Assembly (NCBI RefSeq): GCF_000238315.3 | Contig: NZ_CP011924.1 | Location: 1,900,501-1,964,500, forward strand | Source of the DNA: Pseudoalteromonas piscicida | GTDB lineage: Bacteria; Pseudomonadota; Gammaproteobacteria; Enterobacterales; Alteromonadaceae | Direction: 5' to 3' | Length of the DNA stretch: 64,000 nucleotides | Part shown: positions 44,736 through 52,725 of the stretch, piece by piece | Layout: each line of letters starts with the position of its first letter | Position numbering within the stretch: the stretch's first letter is position 1 | Position numbers and translations under genes: made by a program | Notes under the pieces: model-generated | What the model was told of the DNA's origin: nothing | Database searches by the model: none | The model's input: the letters and a program-made list of their open reading frames with translations, nothing else

Positions 44736-45620
44736 TTATTCCTGTGATAATTGCACACTTAAGGTCGTGCTGCCTTTGGCATTGAAGTCCATCGTCCTAA
44801 TAGGGAAAGGAATTAAGATATCGTTATCGGCTAAAACACGGTTAATTGTACAAATTGCTTGGTGCCTGACCACCATAAAGCCGGGATCAGCTGGGTAGTC
44901 TATCCAAAACCACACGAGTAGATTGATAGAACTATCACCAAAAGACTCAGCATAGACATCCGTTTCTTTTTGGTTTACTACGAAATCAAGCTTGTTAATT
45001 GCCTCAACAATCACCTCTCGGGCTTGTTCTGGGTCATCCGCATAAGAGATACCAACTGGTACTTCTATTCTTCGCTTACCAAGCTTAGTGTAGTTTTGTA
45101 ACTCATTCTTAAAGAGAATTTTGTTGGGAATATAAGACAGCTGGCCGTAAAAGTTTTCTACTAAGGTATTTCTCAAATTGATTTTACTTACCGTGCCAAA
45201 GCAATCCTTGGTTCTGATAATGTCACCGACCATAAAGGGCTTTCTGACTCCCATCACAAATCCAGCGATGAGGTTCTCGGTCATATCTTGGAATGCAAAG
45301 CCAATAGCAAGGCCAATGATCCCCGCCCCAGCCAACAGTGACATTACGGCACCTGATAGTTTTACTATATCTAAAGCGAAGAAAATCCCAATGGTAATAA
45401 TAGAGACTTTAAATATGGAACTAATAAGAGAAGCAACTTGTTCTGTCTTTATTGCTTTTTTAATCGCTTTAGAAAACCAGATTGTTGATATTTTAGCCAG
45501 CACTGTAAAGAATATTAGTATCATTAAGGCTAGGATCATATTCGGTAGTAACTACACACCGGATTCAAGCCAAGAGATTAACTTATCATTAATTAACGTC
45601 CAAAATTTTTCTAAATTCAT
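44736..45620 (-). pseudogene. mscS-type mechanosensitive channel with an in-frame amber codon
   Basis: From the ATG at 45620, which has AGGAATG as ribosome site, the frame codes 22 residues (MNLEKFWTLINDKLISWLES, then GV) and hits TAG at 45552-45554. It continues in the same frame as LLPNMILALMILIFFTVL. The uninterrupted length would be 294 residues, close to MscS. The remaining part has three membrane segments, the pore helix AGAGIIGLAIGFAFQD and the beta domain (GDIIRTKDCFGTVSKINLRNT). A 267-residue form could start at the ATG at 45539, but it lacks a ribosome site. A GAG to TAG or similar change is the simplest cause; suppression or reinitiation is possible. Confidence 0.75.
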
Positions 45621-45658
45621 AATTACTCATTCCTATATAAGTACGCGACAAAGATAGA

Positions 45659-45676
45659 ATGCAGTAATCATTCCTA
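45659..45676 (-). promoter_or_regulatory. Weak sigma-54-like promoter of mscS
   Basis: The minus strand has AGGAATGATTACTGCA with GG and GC ten bases apart and TGCA at -12. The -24 element deviates from TGGCAC. It lies about 40 bases before the mscS ATG and points away from the BON gene. Confidence 0.4.
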
Positions 45677-45704
45677 CTGATATTAATTAGCCGTTCATGA
45701 AAAA

Positions 45705-45717
45705 GGTAATTATTACA
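45705..45717. promoter_or_regulatory. Candidate activator site between mscS and the BON gene
   Basis: GGTAA-TTA-TTACA matches TGTAA-N3-TTACA at 9 of 10 fixed positions. It stands about 85 bases upstream of the BON-gene -24 element and about 30 bases upstream of the mscS one, a place where an NtrC-type activator could serve both divergent genes. Confidence 0.5.
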
Positions 45718-45802
45718 AAGTAATGTACACATTTTCTCGGTAAATTCTTCCTTAAAACTTACCAACAAAATAAAAACACATAAAATTCAATAATTTACAA
45801 CA

Positions 45803-45818
45803 TGGCACAACAGCTGCA
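45803..45818 (+). promoter_or_regulatory. Sigma-54 promoter of the BON-domain gene
   Basis: TGGCACAACAGCTGCA fits the -24/-12 consensus TGGCAC-N5-TTGCA except for one base, with GG and GC ten bases apart. It lies 38 bases upstream of the start codon. Confidence 0.85.
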
Positions 45819-45855
45819 ATAGGTAATTCGACTACGAAATTAAAGGAGTTTAATT

Positions 45856-46419
45856 ATGAAAAAGACATTAATTGCAACTGTACTTGTATCTTCACTTACT
45901 ACTGCTTCAGCGTTCGCTGCTGATAATTCTTGGGAAAAAGAAGCAAGCGATGCTTGGATAGACGGTAAAGCAGAAGCGACGCTACTTTTCAACGGTGAGC
46001 TGAACAACTTTGACATTAACACAGATGTAAAAAATGGCGTTGTAGTGCTAACTGGTAAAGTTGAACACTCAGTAGACAAAAAGCTAGCTGAAGAACTGGT
46101 ACTAGGTATCGACGGCGTAAAAGAAGTGAAAAACGACCTGACTATCGTGGATATGTCCGATGAACGCAAAAAAGAGCGTAACTACGAAAGCGATAGCGGC
46201 TTTACTGACGCAAAAATCGCAACAGTAATTAAGTCTCGCTACCTGTTTGACACAGATGTAGATGGTACTGACATCGATGTTGATGTGGAAGGTTTAGTCG
46301 TAACACTAAACGGTCATGTTGGCAGCGAAGCGGAGCGTAAACTTGCTGTGCAAATCGCAAAAAACGCCAATGACGTTAAAGATGTAAAAGATAACCTTCG
46401 CGTTACTAAAAAATCATAA
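45856..46419 (+). CDS. Periplasmic protein with two BON domains (OsmY-like)
   Basis: This 187-residue protein has a signal peptide (KKTLIATVLVSSLTTASAFA, cut near residue 21). BON domains follow at about residues 30-97 and 108-187 (FDINTDVKNGVVVLTGKVEH, then DVDVEGLVVTLNGHVGSEAE; GVKEVKNDL and DVKDVKDNL). OsmY-type proteins act as envelope-stress or chaperone proteins that bind phospholipid. It has a strong ribosome site (AAAGGAG) and follows a near-consensus sigma-54 promoter. The beta-barrel gene comes 61 bases later. Confidence 0.9.
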   Translation: MKKTLIATVLVSSLTTASAFAADNSWEKEASDAWIDGKAEATLLFNGELNNFDINTDVKNGVVVLTGKVEHSVDKKLAEELVLGIDGVKEVKNDLTIVDMSDERKKERNYESDSGFTDAKIATVIKSRYLFDTDVDGTDIDVDVEGLVVTLNGHVGSEAERKLAVQIAKNANDVKDVKDNLRVTKKS

Positions 46420-46480
46420 GCAATTTTGATTTGAGGGGGTACTCCCCCCTCCCATATTTATATTGATTTAAGGAGTAAAG

Positions 46481-47056
46481 ATGAAACAATTAACTATTGC
46501 CGCTGCGCTACTAGCTTCTCTAGGTCTTGCATCTACCGCTGCTCACGCGGAGTGTGATTTTGGACTAGAAGATTATAAAATTTATACAGGTATCGGTTAT
46601 GGCCAATACTCTTTTCAGTGGGAAGATCGTGAGAACGACACCTCGTTCGATGATGACTCGTCTATGTTAAAAGCGTATGTGGGTACAAAAATCAATCCAT
46701 ATTGGAGCTTTGAACTTGCCTATGAAAACTTCGACGAAGCAAGTGACATTGACAACTCTGCTGAAATCGACGGTATTTCTTTATCTACACGTCTCTCAGC
46801 CCCATTAAACGAATACTTTTCAGTTTACGCAAAAGGTGGTTGGCTTGAATGGGATGCAGATATCTATGCTGATATTCCAGCTGTGGGTCGTGTTTCATCT
46901 AACCTTGAAGGTGGCGACTGGCTTTATGGTGCCGGTGTAGAGTTCCACCTAAACGAAAACATTAACATGCGTTTAGAATATACGCGCTACGAACTTGAAG
47001 ACGATATTGATCCAGATATGGACGTAGCAGCAGTCTCTATTGAGTATCAATTTTAA
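46481..47056 (+). CDS. Outer-membrane beta-barrel protein
   Basis: This 191-residue protein has a signal peptide (QLTIAAALLASLGLASTAAHA) and an eight-strand-type barrel with alternating aromatic and polar residues (GIGYGQYSFQW, AYENFDEASDI, YGAGVEFHLNENINMRLEYTRYEL). It ends in the outer-membrane sorting signal VSIEYQF, with a terminal Phe. It is strongly acidic in the loops. It may be co-transcribed with the BON gene: the 61-base gap holds only a GAGGGGG/CCCCCTC hairpin. Function is unknown; OmpA-N or OmpW-like porins are the nearest groups. Confidence 0.85.
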   Translation: MKQLTIAAALLASLGLASTAAHAECDFGLEDYKIYTGIGYGQYSFQWEDRENDTSFDDDSSMLKAYVGTKINPYWSFELAYENFDEASDIDNSAEIDGISLSTRLSAPLNEYFSVYAKGGWLEWDADIYADIPAVGRVSSNLEGGDWLYGAGVEFHLNENINMRLEYTRYELEDDIDPDMDVAAVSIEYQF

Positions 47057-47137
47057 GCAGTACTGATGGCTAATTTATAGCCTCCCAATTATTTCCCCTT
47101 TGACTCAGTCCTGGCTCTTCCACAAGAGTCTGGTTTT

Positions 47138-47165
47138 GGCGCTACCTCTTGGTAGCGCCTTTTTT
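47138..47165 (+). terminator. Terminator after the beta-barrel gene
   Basis: GGCGCTACC / GGTAGCGCC with loop TCTT and six or more T, 82 bases after the stop. The rest of 47057-47473 is AT-rich and holds the two activator-like palindromes and the sigma-54 promoter of the next operon; I see no gene. Confidence 0.92.
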
Positions 47166-47262
47166 GTTTTCAATGTACGGCTTCTATATTGAATAATATG
47201 ATTGCTTTCTCGCTATTCCTTTATTTGTAGAAAATAGAGTTTAAAGATAAACAATCTCTAGA

Positions 47263-47275
47263 TGTAATATTTACC
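47263..47275 (+). promoter_or_regulatory. Candidate activator site 1 upstream of the YqjD-like operon
   Basis: TGTAA-TAT-TTACC, one mismatch from TGTAA-N3-TTACA, about 147 bases upstream of the -24 element. Confidence 0.5.
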
Positions 47276-47336
47276 AGTCACAGCTAGAAATGAAATCTGT
47301 CGCATTTTTAAACTCTACACCCTGTAGGTTCTGCTA

Positions 47337-47349
47337 TGTAACATTTACA
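47337..47349 (+). promoter_or_regulatory. Candidate activator site 2 upstream of the YqjD-like operon
   Basis: TGTAA-CAT-TTACA is a perfect inverted repeat and the best copy of the shared palindrome, about 73 bases upstream of the -24 element. Two sites in tandem at such distances are usual for enhancer-binding proteins. Confidence 0.55.
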
Positions 47350-47421
47350 CCCTTCGTATCGCATCTACCGACACAAAATATAAAAAATAGATAACAAGCT
47401 GATATTTATAAAGTTTTAAGT

Positions 47422-47437
47422 TGGCAAAGGGTTTGCA
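47422..47437 (+). promoter_or_regulatory. Sigma-54 promoter of the YqjD-like operon
   Basis: TGGCAAAGGGTTTGCA, with TGGCA and TTGCA and ten bases between GG and GC. It starts 52 bases before the start codon at 47474. Confidence 0.85.
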
Positions 47438-47473
47438 ACAAATACAGTGAACTAAACGAATAAGGAGTAGTTT

Positions 47474-47803
47474 ATGAGTAATCAAGCAAACCAAACACAG
47501 ACAAGTAACACAGCAAAACCACAGTCAAATGGCCATGATTCTAGTCACCCAGTTACGGATCAAATTGCAGATACATTACATGCGTCAGTAGATTCACTGC
47601 ACGCTTCAGCGTCTCGCACTGAAACCTCGCTGCGCGAAAAAGGCCATAACTCAGGCGAAGCCATTGGTGCCAAGCGTAAAGAGTGGGAACGTGCGTGGAA
47701 TACATCTGGTGTGAAAAAGTATGCAACGGAAAACCCAGTAAAAACGGCTGGTATCGCATTTTCACTCGGTATGTTGGCAACTATGCTGTTAAGGAATAAG
47801 TAA
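47474..47803 (+). CDS. DUF883 (ElaB/YqjD)-like membrane-anchored protein
   Basis: This 109-residue protein has a polar Gln/Ser/Thr-rich N-terminus and an amphipathic helix (IADTLHASVDSLHASASRTE). The C-terminal TENPVKTAGIAFSLGMLATMLLRNK is the ElaB/YqjD/YgaM membrane anchor. E. coli relatives tether ribosomes to the membrane in stationary phase. It is the first gene of three, and its ribosome site is AAGGAGTAG. The next gene begins two bases after its stop. Confidence 0.85.
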   Translation: MSNQANQTQTSNTAKPQSNGHDSSHPVTDQIADTLHASVDSLHASASRTETSLREKGHNSGEAIGAKRKEWERAWNTSGVKKYATENPVKTAGIAFSLGMLATMLLRNK

Positions 47804-47805
47804 TC

Positions 47806-48243
47806 ATGCAAGACCAAGCTCAACTAAGAGACCGTCAAGCAGCAGCTCACGAGCGCACGCCAGCGCTCGCTGAACTTAAAGATTCTGTGTCTCTATTATT
47901 CGACAGTTATCAGCAAATCGCGGAAGCACAAATTAACCTATTAGGTGCCAAGTTCAGAGCTAATTTAAAAACTTTATGTATCGCGCTCGGGTTAATTCTG
48001 TTTTCTTTAATTTTAACGGCGATGGTATGGGGCAGCTTGCACGTGTTATTTGCTTACGCCTTAACCTATGCAGGCCTAAGCTGGTTTATTTCGGCGGGTA
48101 TTGTACTTACTATCAATATCGCAATGATTTATTACTTGATCATCACAGGGCTAAAACTCTTTAATAACAGCATAAACGACCTGACGTCTGGGTTTTATAC
48201 TCCAGTTGCGAAGCAGGAGGCAAGTAATGACGAAGCTCGCTGA
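47806..48243 (+). CDS. YqjE-like membrane protein (phage holin family)
   Basis: This 145-residue protein has an N-terminal amphipathic region (LAELKDSVSLLFDSYQQIAEAQINLL) and two membrane helices (LCIALGLILFSLILTAMVW, then LSWFISAGIVLTINIAMIYYLI), the YqjE pattern. It lies between YqjD-like and YqjK-like genes as in E. coli, and its end overlaps the next start by 17 bases. Function is unknown. Confidence 0.82.
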   Translation: MQDQAQLRDRQAAAHERTPALAELKDSVSLLFDSYQQIAEAQINLLGAKFRANLKTLCIALGLILFSLILTAMVWGSLHVLFAYALTYAGLSWFISAGIVLTINIAMIYYLIITGLKLFNNSINDLTSGFYTPVAKQEASNDEAR

Positions 48244-48481
48244 ATTCATCACTGATAAGTTGCACCAAGAAGTGGTGATAGAGAAGAAAAAGCTCATTAC
48301 CGCTAGACATTTTAATCACCTTACCCAAGTGAAAGCCAAAAAAGTATTTACCGGCGCGATTAGCTCACCTCAAGGGTTAGGCTTCATGTTTATGTTTGGC
48401 GCACTCAGCGCTAAATATGGCAAGTTTGGTGCACTAAGAAAAATCGTACTACTACAAAGAATAGCGCAAGGTATCATTTAA
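48227..48481 (+). CDS. YqjK-like small protein
   Basis: This 84-residue basic protein starts MTKLAEFITDKLHQEVVIEKKK. Its C-terminal part is rich in Gly/Phe/Met and resembles a membrane-associating helix (GLGFMFMFGALSAKYGKFGALRK). I start it at the ATG at 48227, which has AGGAGG a few bases upstream. By position it is the YqjK equivalent; direct similarity is weak. Its stop codon lies in the loop of a long terminator stem. Confidence 0.72.
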   Translation: MTKLAEFITDKLHQEVVIEKKKLITARHFNHLTQVKAKKVFTGAISSPQGLGFMFMFGALSAKYGKFGALRKIVLLQRIAQGII

Positions 48482-48500
48482 TTCCTTGCGCTATTCTTTG
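48455..48500. terminator. Bidirectional terminator between the YqjK-like gene and the hybrid kinase
   Basis: CAAAGAATAGCGCAAGG and its exact complement form a 17-bp stem with a 12-base loop that contains the YqjK-like stop codon. It serves the convergent gene pair. Confidence 0.8.
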
Positions 48501-48508
48501 GTTCTTAT

Positions 48509-50461
48509 CTAAACCAGCTTTTCTTTAATTTCTTTCAAATCCACCAGTGTGATTGGCTTTAATAACACTTCATCCACTTGTGACTCAGCCAACTTTTCCG
48601 GCTCTGGATCAAAACCACTTGCAATCACGATATGCTGATTAGGATCTTGTGCTTTAATCTCTCGCGCAAGCGTAAGCCCGGACTTATCGGGCAGACCTAT
48701 ATCCAGTAAAATCGTGTCAAAGCGCTCAGAACCAACAAAGTGCTGCCAACAAGTTTGCGCGCACTCAGCCGTAACCACATTCACTTGCAGTGAATTAAGT
48801 AACAGCTTAAGCAGGTTGCGTGTATCTGCGTCGTCTTCTACCACTAAAAACCGCAAAGTACCGGTAGTTTGCGCCATATCATCGCTAGATGTTGCCAATT
48901 CATCACTCAAGTAGTGTGCTAAATATTCACCTAACTCAGAGACATTAACAGGCTTACTCATCATATCGCTAAAGCCAAGCGCCACTAACTCTTCTTTTGT
49001 GCCTTTTTGAGCGGCCGCCGTTAGTGCGACAACAGGTAAGTCAATACCACGCTCTCTGAGTGCAACAATCGTATCTCGGCCATCCATTCTTGGCATGTGC
49101 AAGTCCATAAAGACTAAGTCATACTTATCAGGATTATCCTTAAGCATCGCAAGCGCTTCGATGCCATCGCCCGCAATTTCAGCGGTTGCACCGGTTTGAC
49201 CTATCAGGGTGCGCAACAACATCTGGATCTCACTAATGTCTTCAACGATAAGGATATGCCCTTGCAAATCAGATGGAAGCGAGTTATCGGTCGCATTTTG
49301 GGTTTTATCTAGCATCAATGGCGCCAGAGTCATTCCATCGATAGTATCAAGATCAATACTAAAACCAAACTCACTCCCCTCTCCCAAAGTCGACTCAACC
49401 GCAAGCTCGCCTCCCATCAATTTAATGAGTGCAGAGCTAATAGCTAAACCAAGACCAGCGCCTTCATCCGTGCGCGTTGTGACGTTTTGTACTTGTTCAA
49501 AAGGTTTAAATATACGTTTAAGCTTCTCGCAAGGAATACCAATACCAGTATCAATCACCTTGAACTCAAGTTTTGCATCAGCCTGTAACGTGATCTCAAC
49601 CTTCACGAAACCGGAACTTGTGAACTTAATCGCATTATAAATAATGTTGATAAGTACCTGCTTCAGTCGTGTTTTATCAATCTTTACATCTTGAGGAAGT
49701 GGCGTTTTAGCTTCAATACTAAAACTCAAGCCTTTCTTGGCCGCGGCCATTTTAAACAGGCTATATAAATCACTTAGAAAGCCATTCAAACACGTGCTTT
49801 GCTTATTTAGCTGTAACCGATTTTCATTTAACTTGGATAGGTCGAGTACATCATTTAATAAGTTAAGTAAGTGCTCGCTATTGTTATTGATTATAGAAAG
49901 CTCAGGCTTAACATTCTGCAACTCTTCCCGAGATAAGAGGAGATTGGTGTAACCTAAAATAGACGTTAACGGTGTTCTCAACTCATGGCTTAAATGTGCC
50001 AAAAAGCGGTCTTTTGCTCGACTGTCGGACTCCACTCGCAATCGCTCCAGGCGTTCACGTTCAAGTTCTTTGCGTGCCAAAGCATAGCGAATGGAACGAA
50101 TAAATCGAGCGCTGCTTATTTCGGACTTAAGCACGAAGTCTTCAGCACCCGCTTTTAGGGCTTCGTTATCTAACACTTCATCTGATTGCCCCGTCAGCAT
50201 GATTATCGGCGTATGAACCTGTCTCGCTCTGGCTTCTTTTAACACGCTCAAACCGGTTTGTGGGCCTAATTGATAATCCAATAAGCAGAGATCGAAGCCA
50301 TTACTCTCCAGTGCTTCTAGCGCTTGATGGTATTGGCTTTGCCAAACGAGATTAAATTTAAAGTTAGGAATAGACTGTAAATAATCTAAGGTTAAAATAT
50401 AATCGTCTTCGTCATCTTCAATGAGCAGCACATTGACTTCACTGACCGACTCCTTTGTCAT
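48509..50461 (-). CDS. Hybrid histidine kinase REC-HisKA-HATPase-REC-REC
   Basis: This 650-residue cytoplasmic protein has five modules. They are an N-terminal receiver (VNVLLIEDDEDDYIL; LCLLDYQLG), a HisKA domain with FLAHLSHELRTPLTSILGYT, an HATPase domain with GLGLAISSALIKLMGGEL, and two C-terminal receivers (ILIVEDISEIQ with VFMDLHMPRMDG; FLVVEDDADTRN with ILLDIGLPDKSG). There is no membrane segment, so it is driven by other phospho-donors. The ATG at 50461 has a perfect GGAGG site. It ends the signalling cluster, 113 bases after the single-receiver gene, perhaps with its own promoter. Confidence 0.93.
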   Translation of the reverse strand: MTKESVSEVNVLLIEDDEDDYILTLDYLQSIPNFKFNLVWQSQYHQALEALESNGFDLCLLDYQLGPQTGLSVLKEARARQVHTPIIMLTGQSDEVLDNEALKAGAEDFVLKSEISSARFIRSIRYALARKELERERLERLRVESDSRAKDRFLAHLSHELRTPLTSILGYTNLLLSREELQNVKPELSIINNNSEHLLNLLNDVLDLSKLNENRLQLNKQSTCLNGFLSDLYSLFKMAAAKKGLSFSIEAKTPLPQDVKIDKTRLKQVLINIIYNAIKFTSSGFVKVEITLQADAKLEFKVIDTGIGIPCEKLKRIFKPFEQVQNVTTRTDEGAGLGLAISSALIKLMGGELAVESTLGEGSEFGFSIDLDTIDGMTLAPLMLDKTQNATDNSLPSDLQGHILIVEDISEIQMLLRTLIGQTGATAEIAGDGIEALAMLKDNPDKYDLVFMDLHMPRMDGRDTIVALRERGIDLPVVALTAAAQKGTKEELVALGFSDMMSKPVNVSELGEYLAHYLSDELATSSDDMAQTTGTLRFLVVEDDADTRNLLKLLLNSLQVNVVTAECAQTCWQHFVGSERFDTILLDIGLPDKSGLTLAREIKAQDPNQHIVIASGFDPEPEKLAESQVDEVLLKPITLVDLKEIKEKLV

Positions 50462-50574
50462 ACTAGCCTCCACAAATGAAGTGATATTAATTCGTTTGGG
50501 TCGTCACGTTATGTTGAAACAAGTATAGGACGACTTGCGGTGAGGTAGCGCTTGTTTGCACAAGCGCTATGGGA

Positions 50575-51024
50575 TTAATTTGGCAGCTCTACTATTTCAA
50601 TCCAGTACTTGCCTAAATGTTTCATCAAATCAACTAAACCATCAAAATCCACGGGCTTAGTAATGTAAGATGCAGCGCCTGAGTCATACCCTCTCAGTTT
50701 GTCTTCTTCCTCTTTGGAAGTAGTTAAGATAACCACGGGTATAGAGCGTAGTATTGGGTCTTTTTTGATTTCTTGTAACGCTTCTCTACCATCCATTCTT
50801 GGCATATTCAGGTCAAGTAAAATGAGGTTTGGTCTTGGGTATCGTTGTTTATCAGTAAACTCCCCCTCATTTCTCAAATATTCCAAAAGCTCAACCCCGT
50901 CCTTAACAAACTGAAATGCATTGAGTACTCGGCTTTCTTCTAAAGCGTCTTGAGCCAACAAGCGATCATCTTCGTCGTCATCCGCCATCAAAATATGGAT
51001 CGGCTGAGTTTTTTTATAGTTCAT
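50575..51024 (-). CDS. Single-domain response regulator (Rcp1-like)
   Basis: This 149-residue receiver has no output domain. The acidic pocket is ADDDEDDR, the phospho-acceptor Asp lies in LILLDLNMPRMDG and the Lys in ITKPVDFDG, with the VVILTTSKEEED loop typical of Rcp1-type partners of phytochrome-like kinases. It overlaps the CHASE3 kinase gene by 11 bases, so that kinase is its probable partner. Confidence 0.92.
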   Translation of the reverse strand: MNYKKTQPIHILMADDDEDDRLLAQDALEESRVLNAFQFVKDGVELLEYLRNEGEFTDKQRYPRPNLILLDLNMPRMDGREALQEIKKDPILRSIPVVILTTSKEEEDKLRGYDSGAASYITKPVDFDGLVDLMKHLGKYWIEIVELPN

Positions 51025-52498
51025 TCTTCAGTTCCTGAATAATTGGTGCTGGTTCAGCGAGTAGTGTGATCGTGAATTTAGCACCCTTACCGTCTTCACT
51101 GGTCGCTGAAATCGTTCCGCCGTGTCGCTCAACAATGCGTCTACACACGGTTAAACCAATGCCAGTACCAGCATATTTTTTTCTGTCATGTAGTCGTTGA
51201 AAAGGCGAGAATATTTTCTCAGCATATTCAGCATCAAAGCCAACGCCATTATCTTCTACCACAAAAGTGTAAGCATCTTGACTCATCAATTGAGTGTTTT
51301 CAACCGCGATTGTAATAATCGGATCGCGCCCTTCTACTCTGAATTTAATAGCATTGGAAAGTAGATTTAAAAACAGCTGGTGTATTTGACTAGCATCACA
51401 TTTTATTGTTGGTAACACGTCCGAGTTTACGCTCGCACTGCTGTCATTTACTGCAATTTCTAAATCGTCCAACACAAACTGTAAAACTTGGTTGAGATCC
51501 TGTTCTTCAAAAGGCTTTGCTCTGGTGGTAACTCGGGATAACTCAAGCAAGTCAGTGATAAGCGTTGACATCCGCTGTGCGGCACTCGTCATTCGAGCCA
51601 AATAATCCTTGCCCTTGTCATCAAGGTGCTCACCATAATTTTTTTCGATGCGATCGCCAAAAGCGCGGATCTTTCTTAGTGGTTCTTGCAGGTCGTGAGA
51701 GGCAACAAACGCAAAGTCTTCGAGCTCCCGGTTACTACGGTTTAGCTCTTCAGCATAATGTTCTAACGCTTCGGTACGCGCTTGCACCTTTTCTTCTAAA
51801 TGATCGTTCGCTTTTTCTAACTCGCTCTTTGCTTTCTTTGCGCTGCGTAGATTGACGACCAAAAGTAGCAAAATAGCAAAAATCATCACGGCGCTCAGCA
51901 AAGTAAATACAACGATATTAACTTGCGCTTCTTTGCGGACACGTTTTAACTGATTCAGCTGAATGGTCCGGATGTCCACTTCTGCGGCCATGATTTGAGT
52001 GAACTCATCTCGTAGATCCCCACCTGATTCTGCAGCTCGGTCGAGTAGTTGAGCTTCGTTACCCATATCTGTATTACGTGCAACAATCACCGTACTTTGC
52101 AAAGTTTTAAATCGCGCTTTTACCCCTTCGATATAACGATTAATTTTTTGCTGCTGTACATCGCTTTCAGAGTGATTCTGACCAACTTTAGCTATGCTCT
52201 CATCAAGATTTTGCAATGCTTTTATAAAAGGTGCTAAATCGCCTTCTTTATTTGAGATTAAAAATGCCCGTTGTCCTGCCTCCGCATTTAACATCGCAAT
52301 ATGCAGCTGATCCAGAGATATCATTACTTCGCTGGTGTTTCGGATACTCTCTTGAACTTGGTTTAATTCTTTAACATTGTTAAAACCGATTAGGGCATTG
52401 GACGCTACAAGGCCAACACTCACAACAACCGCAAACCAGATAAAGTTAAGTTTATTACTTAAGTTCATAAAATAACTAAACTTGGACTCATTGTTCAC
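51014..52498 (-). CDS. CHASE3 sensor histidine kinase
   Basis: This 494-residue membrane kinase has a first membrane segment (FIWFAVVVSVGLVASNALIGF) and a CHASE3-type extracytoplasmic helical domain (to about residue 190; VMISLDQLHIAMLNAEAGQRAFL). A second membrane segment (VFTLLSAVMIFAILLLLVV) and a coiled coil follow. The bacteriophytochrome-type HisKA has FAFVASHDLQEPLRKIRAFGD, and the HATPase has VEDNGVGFD and GTGIGLTVCRRIVERHGG. It sits between the lone H-box protein and the receiver, overlapping both genes. Confidence 0.93.
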   Translation of the reverse strand: MNNESKFSYFMNLSNKLNFIWFAVVVSVGLVASNALIGFNNVKELNQVQESIRNTSEVMISLDQLHIAMLNAEAGQRAFLISNKEGDLAPFIKALQNLDESIAKVGQNHSESDVQQQKINRYIEGVKARFKTLQSTVIVARNTDMGNEAQLLDRAAESGGDLRDEFTQIMAAEVDIRTIQLNQLKRVRKEAQVNIVVFTLLSAVMIFAILLLLVVNLRSAKKAKSELEKANDHLEEKVQARTEALEHYAEELNRSNRELEDFAFVASHDLQEPLRKIRAFGDRIEKNYGEHLDDKGKDYLARMTSAAQRMSTLITDLLELSRVTTRAKPFEEQDLNQVLQFVLDDLEIAVNDSSASVNSDVLPTIKCDASQIHQLFLNLLSNAIKFRVEGRDPIITIAVENTQLMSQDAYTFVVEDNGVGFDAEYAEKIFSPFQRLHDRKKYAGTGIGLTVCRRIVERHGGTISATSEDGKGAKFTITLLAEPAPIIQELKNEL

Positions 52499-52710
52499 TC
52501 ATCATTTCCTTGCTCCACCAGCGTCTGTAACAGCTCGCTACACTCTTTGGTTGCTTTAATAATCGTATTTGCTATCTCGATTATCTGTTGTTGAGAATCA
52601 GGTTGTTCAGCGATAAGTTTGATCAACTCTGAATTCATTGAAATTTGATTCAAAGGCTTGCGTGCGTCATGCACTAACTTCGCGAGCGTACCTTGATCAT
52701 GTTGTGTCAT
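52495..52710 (-). CDS. Stand-alone H-box (HisKA-like) mini-protein
   Basis: This 71-residue protein contains only a kinase-like H box, LVHDARKPLNQISMNSEL, around residues 12-29, followed by a second amphipathic helix (IIEIANTIIKATKECSELLQTL). That is one dimerisation/phosphotransfer hairpin without any ATPase domain. It may be a phosphorelay intermediate or a decoy that pairs with the neighbouring kinases. It overlaps the CHASE3 kinase by four bases (ATGA) and follows the NtrC-type gene by 15. I know no named family for it. Confidence 0.72.
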   Translation of the reverse strand: MTQHDQGTLAKLVHDARKPLNQISMNSELIKLIAEQPDSQQQIIEIANTIIKATKECSELLQTLVEQGNDE

Positions 52711-52725
52711 TGTTCCTCCCCGAAA

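Noticed and set aside
45840..46169. Minus-strand reading frame antisense to the BON gene
   Set aside because: Low-complexity Ser/Thr/Phe product typical of an antisense shadow; the plus-strand gene has signal peptide, domains and a ribosome site.
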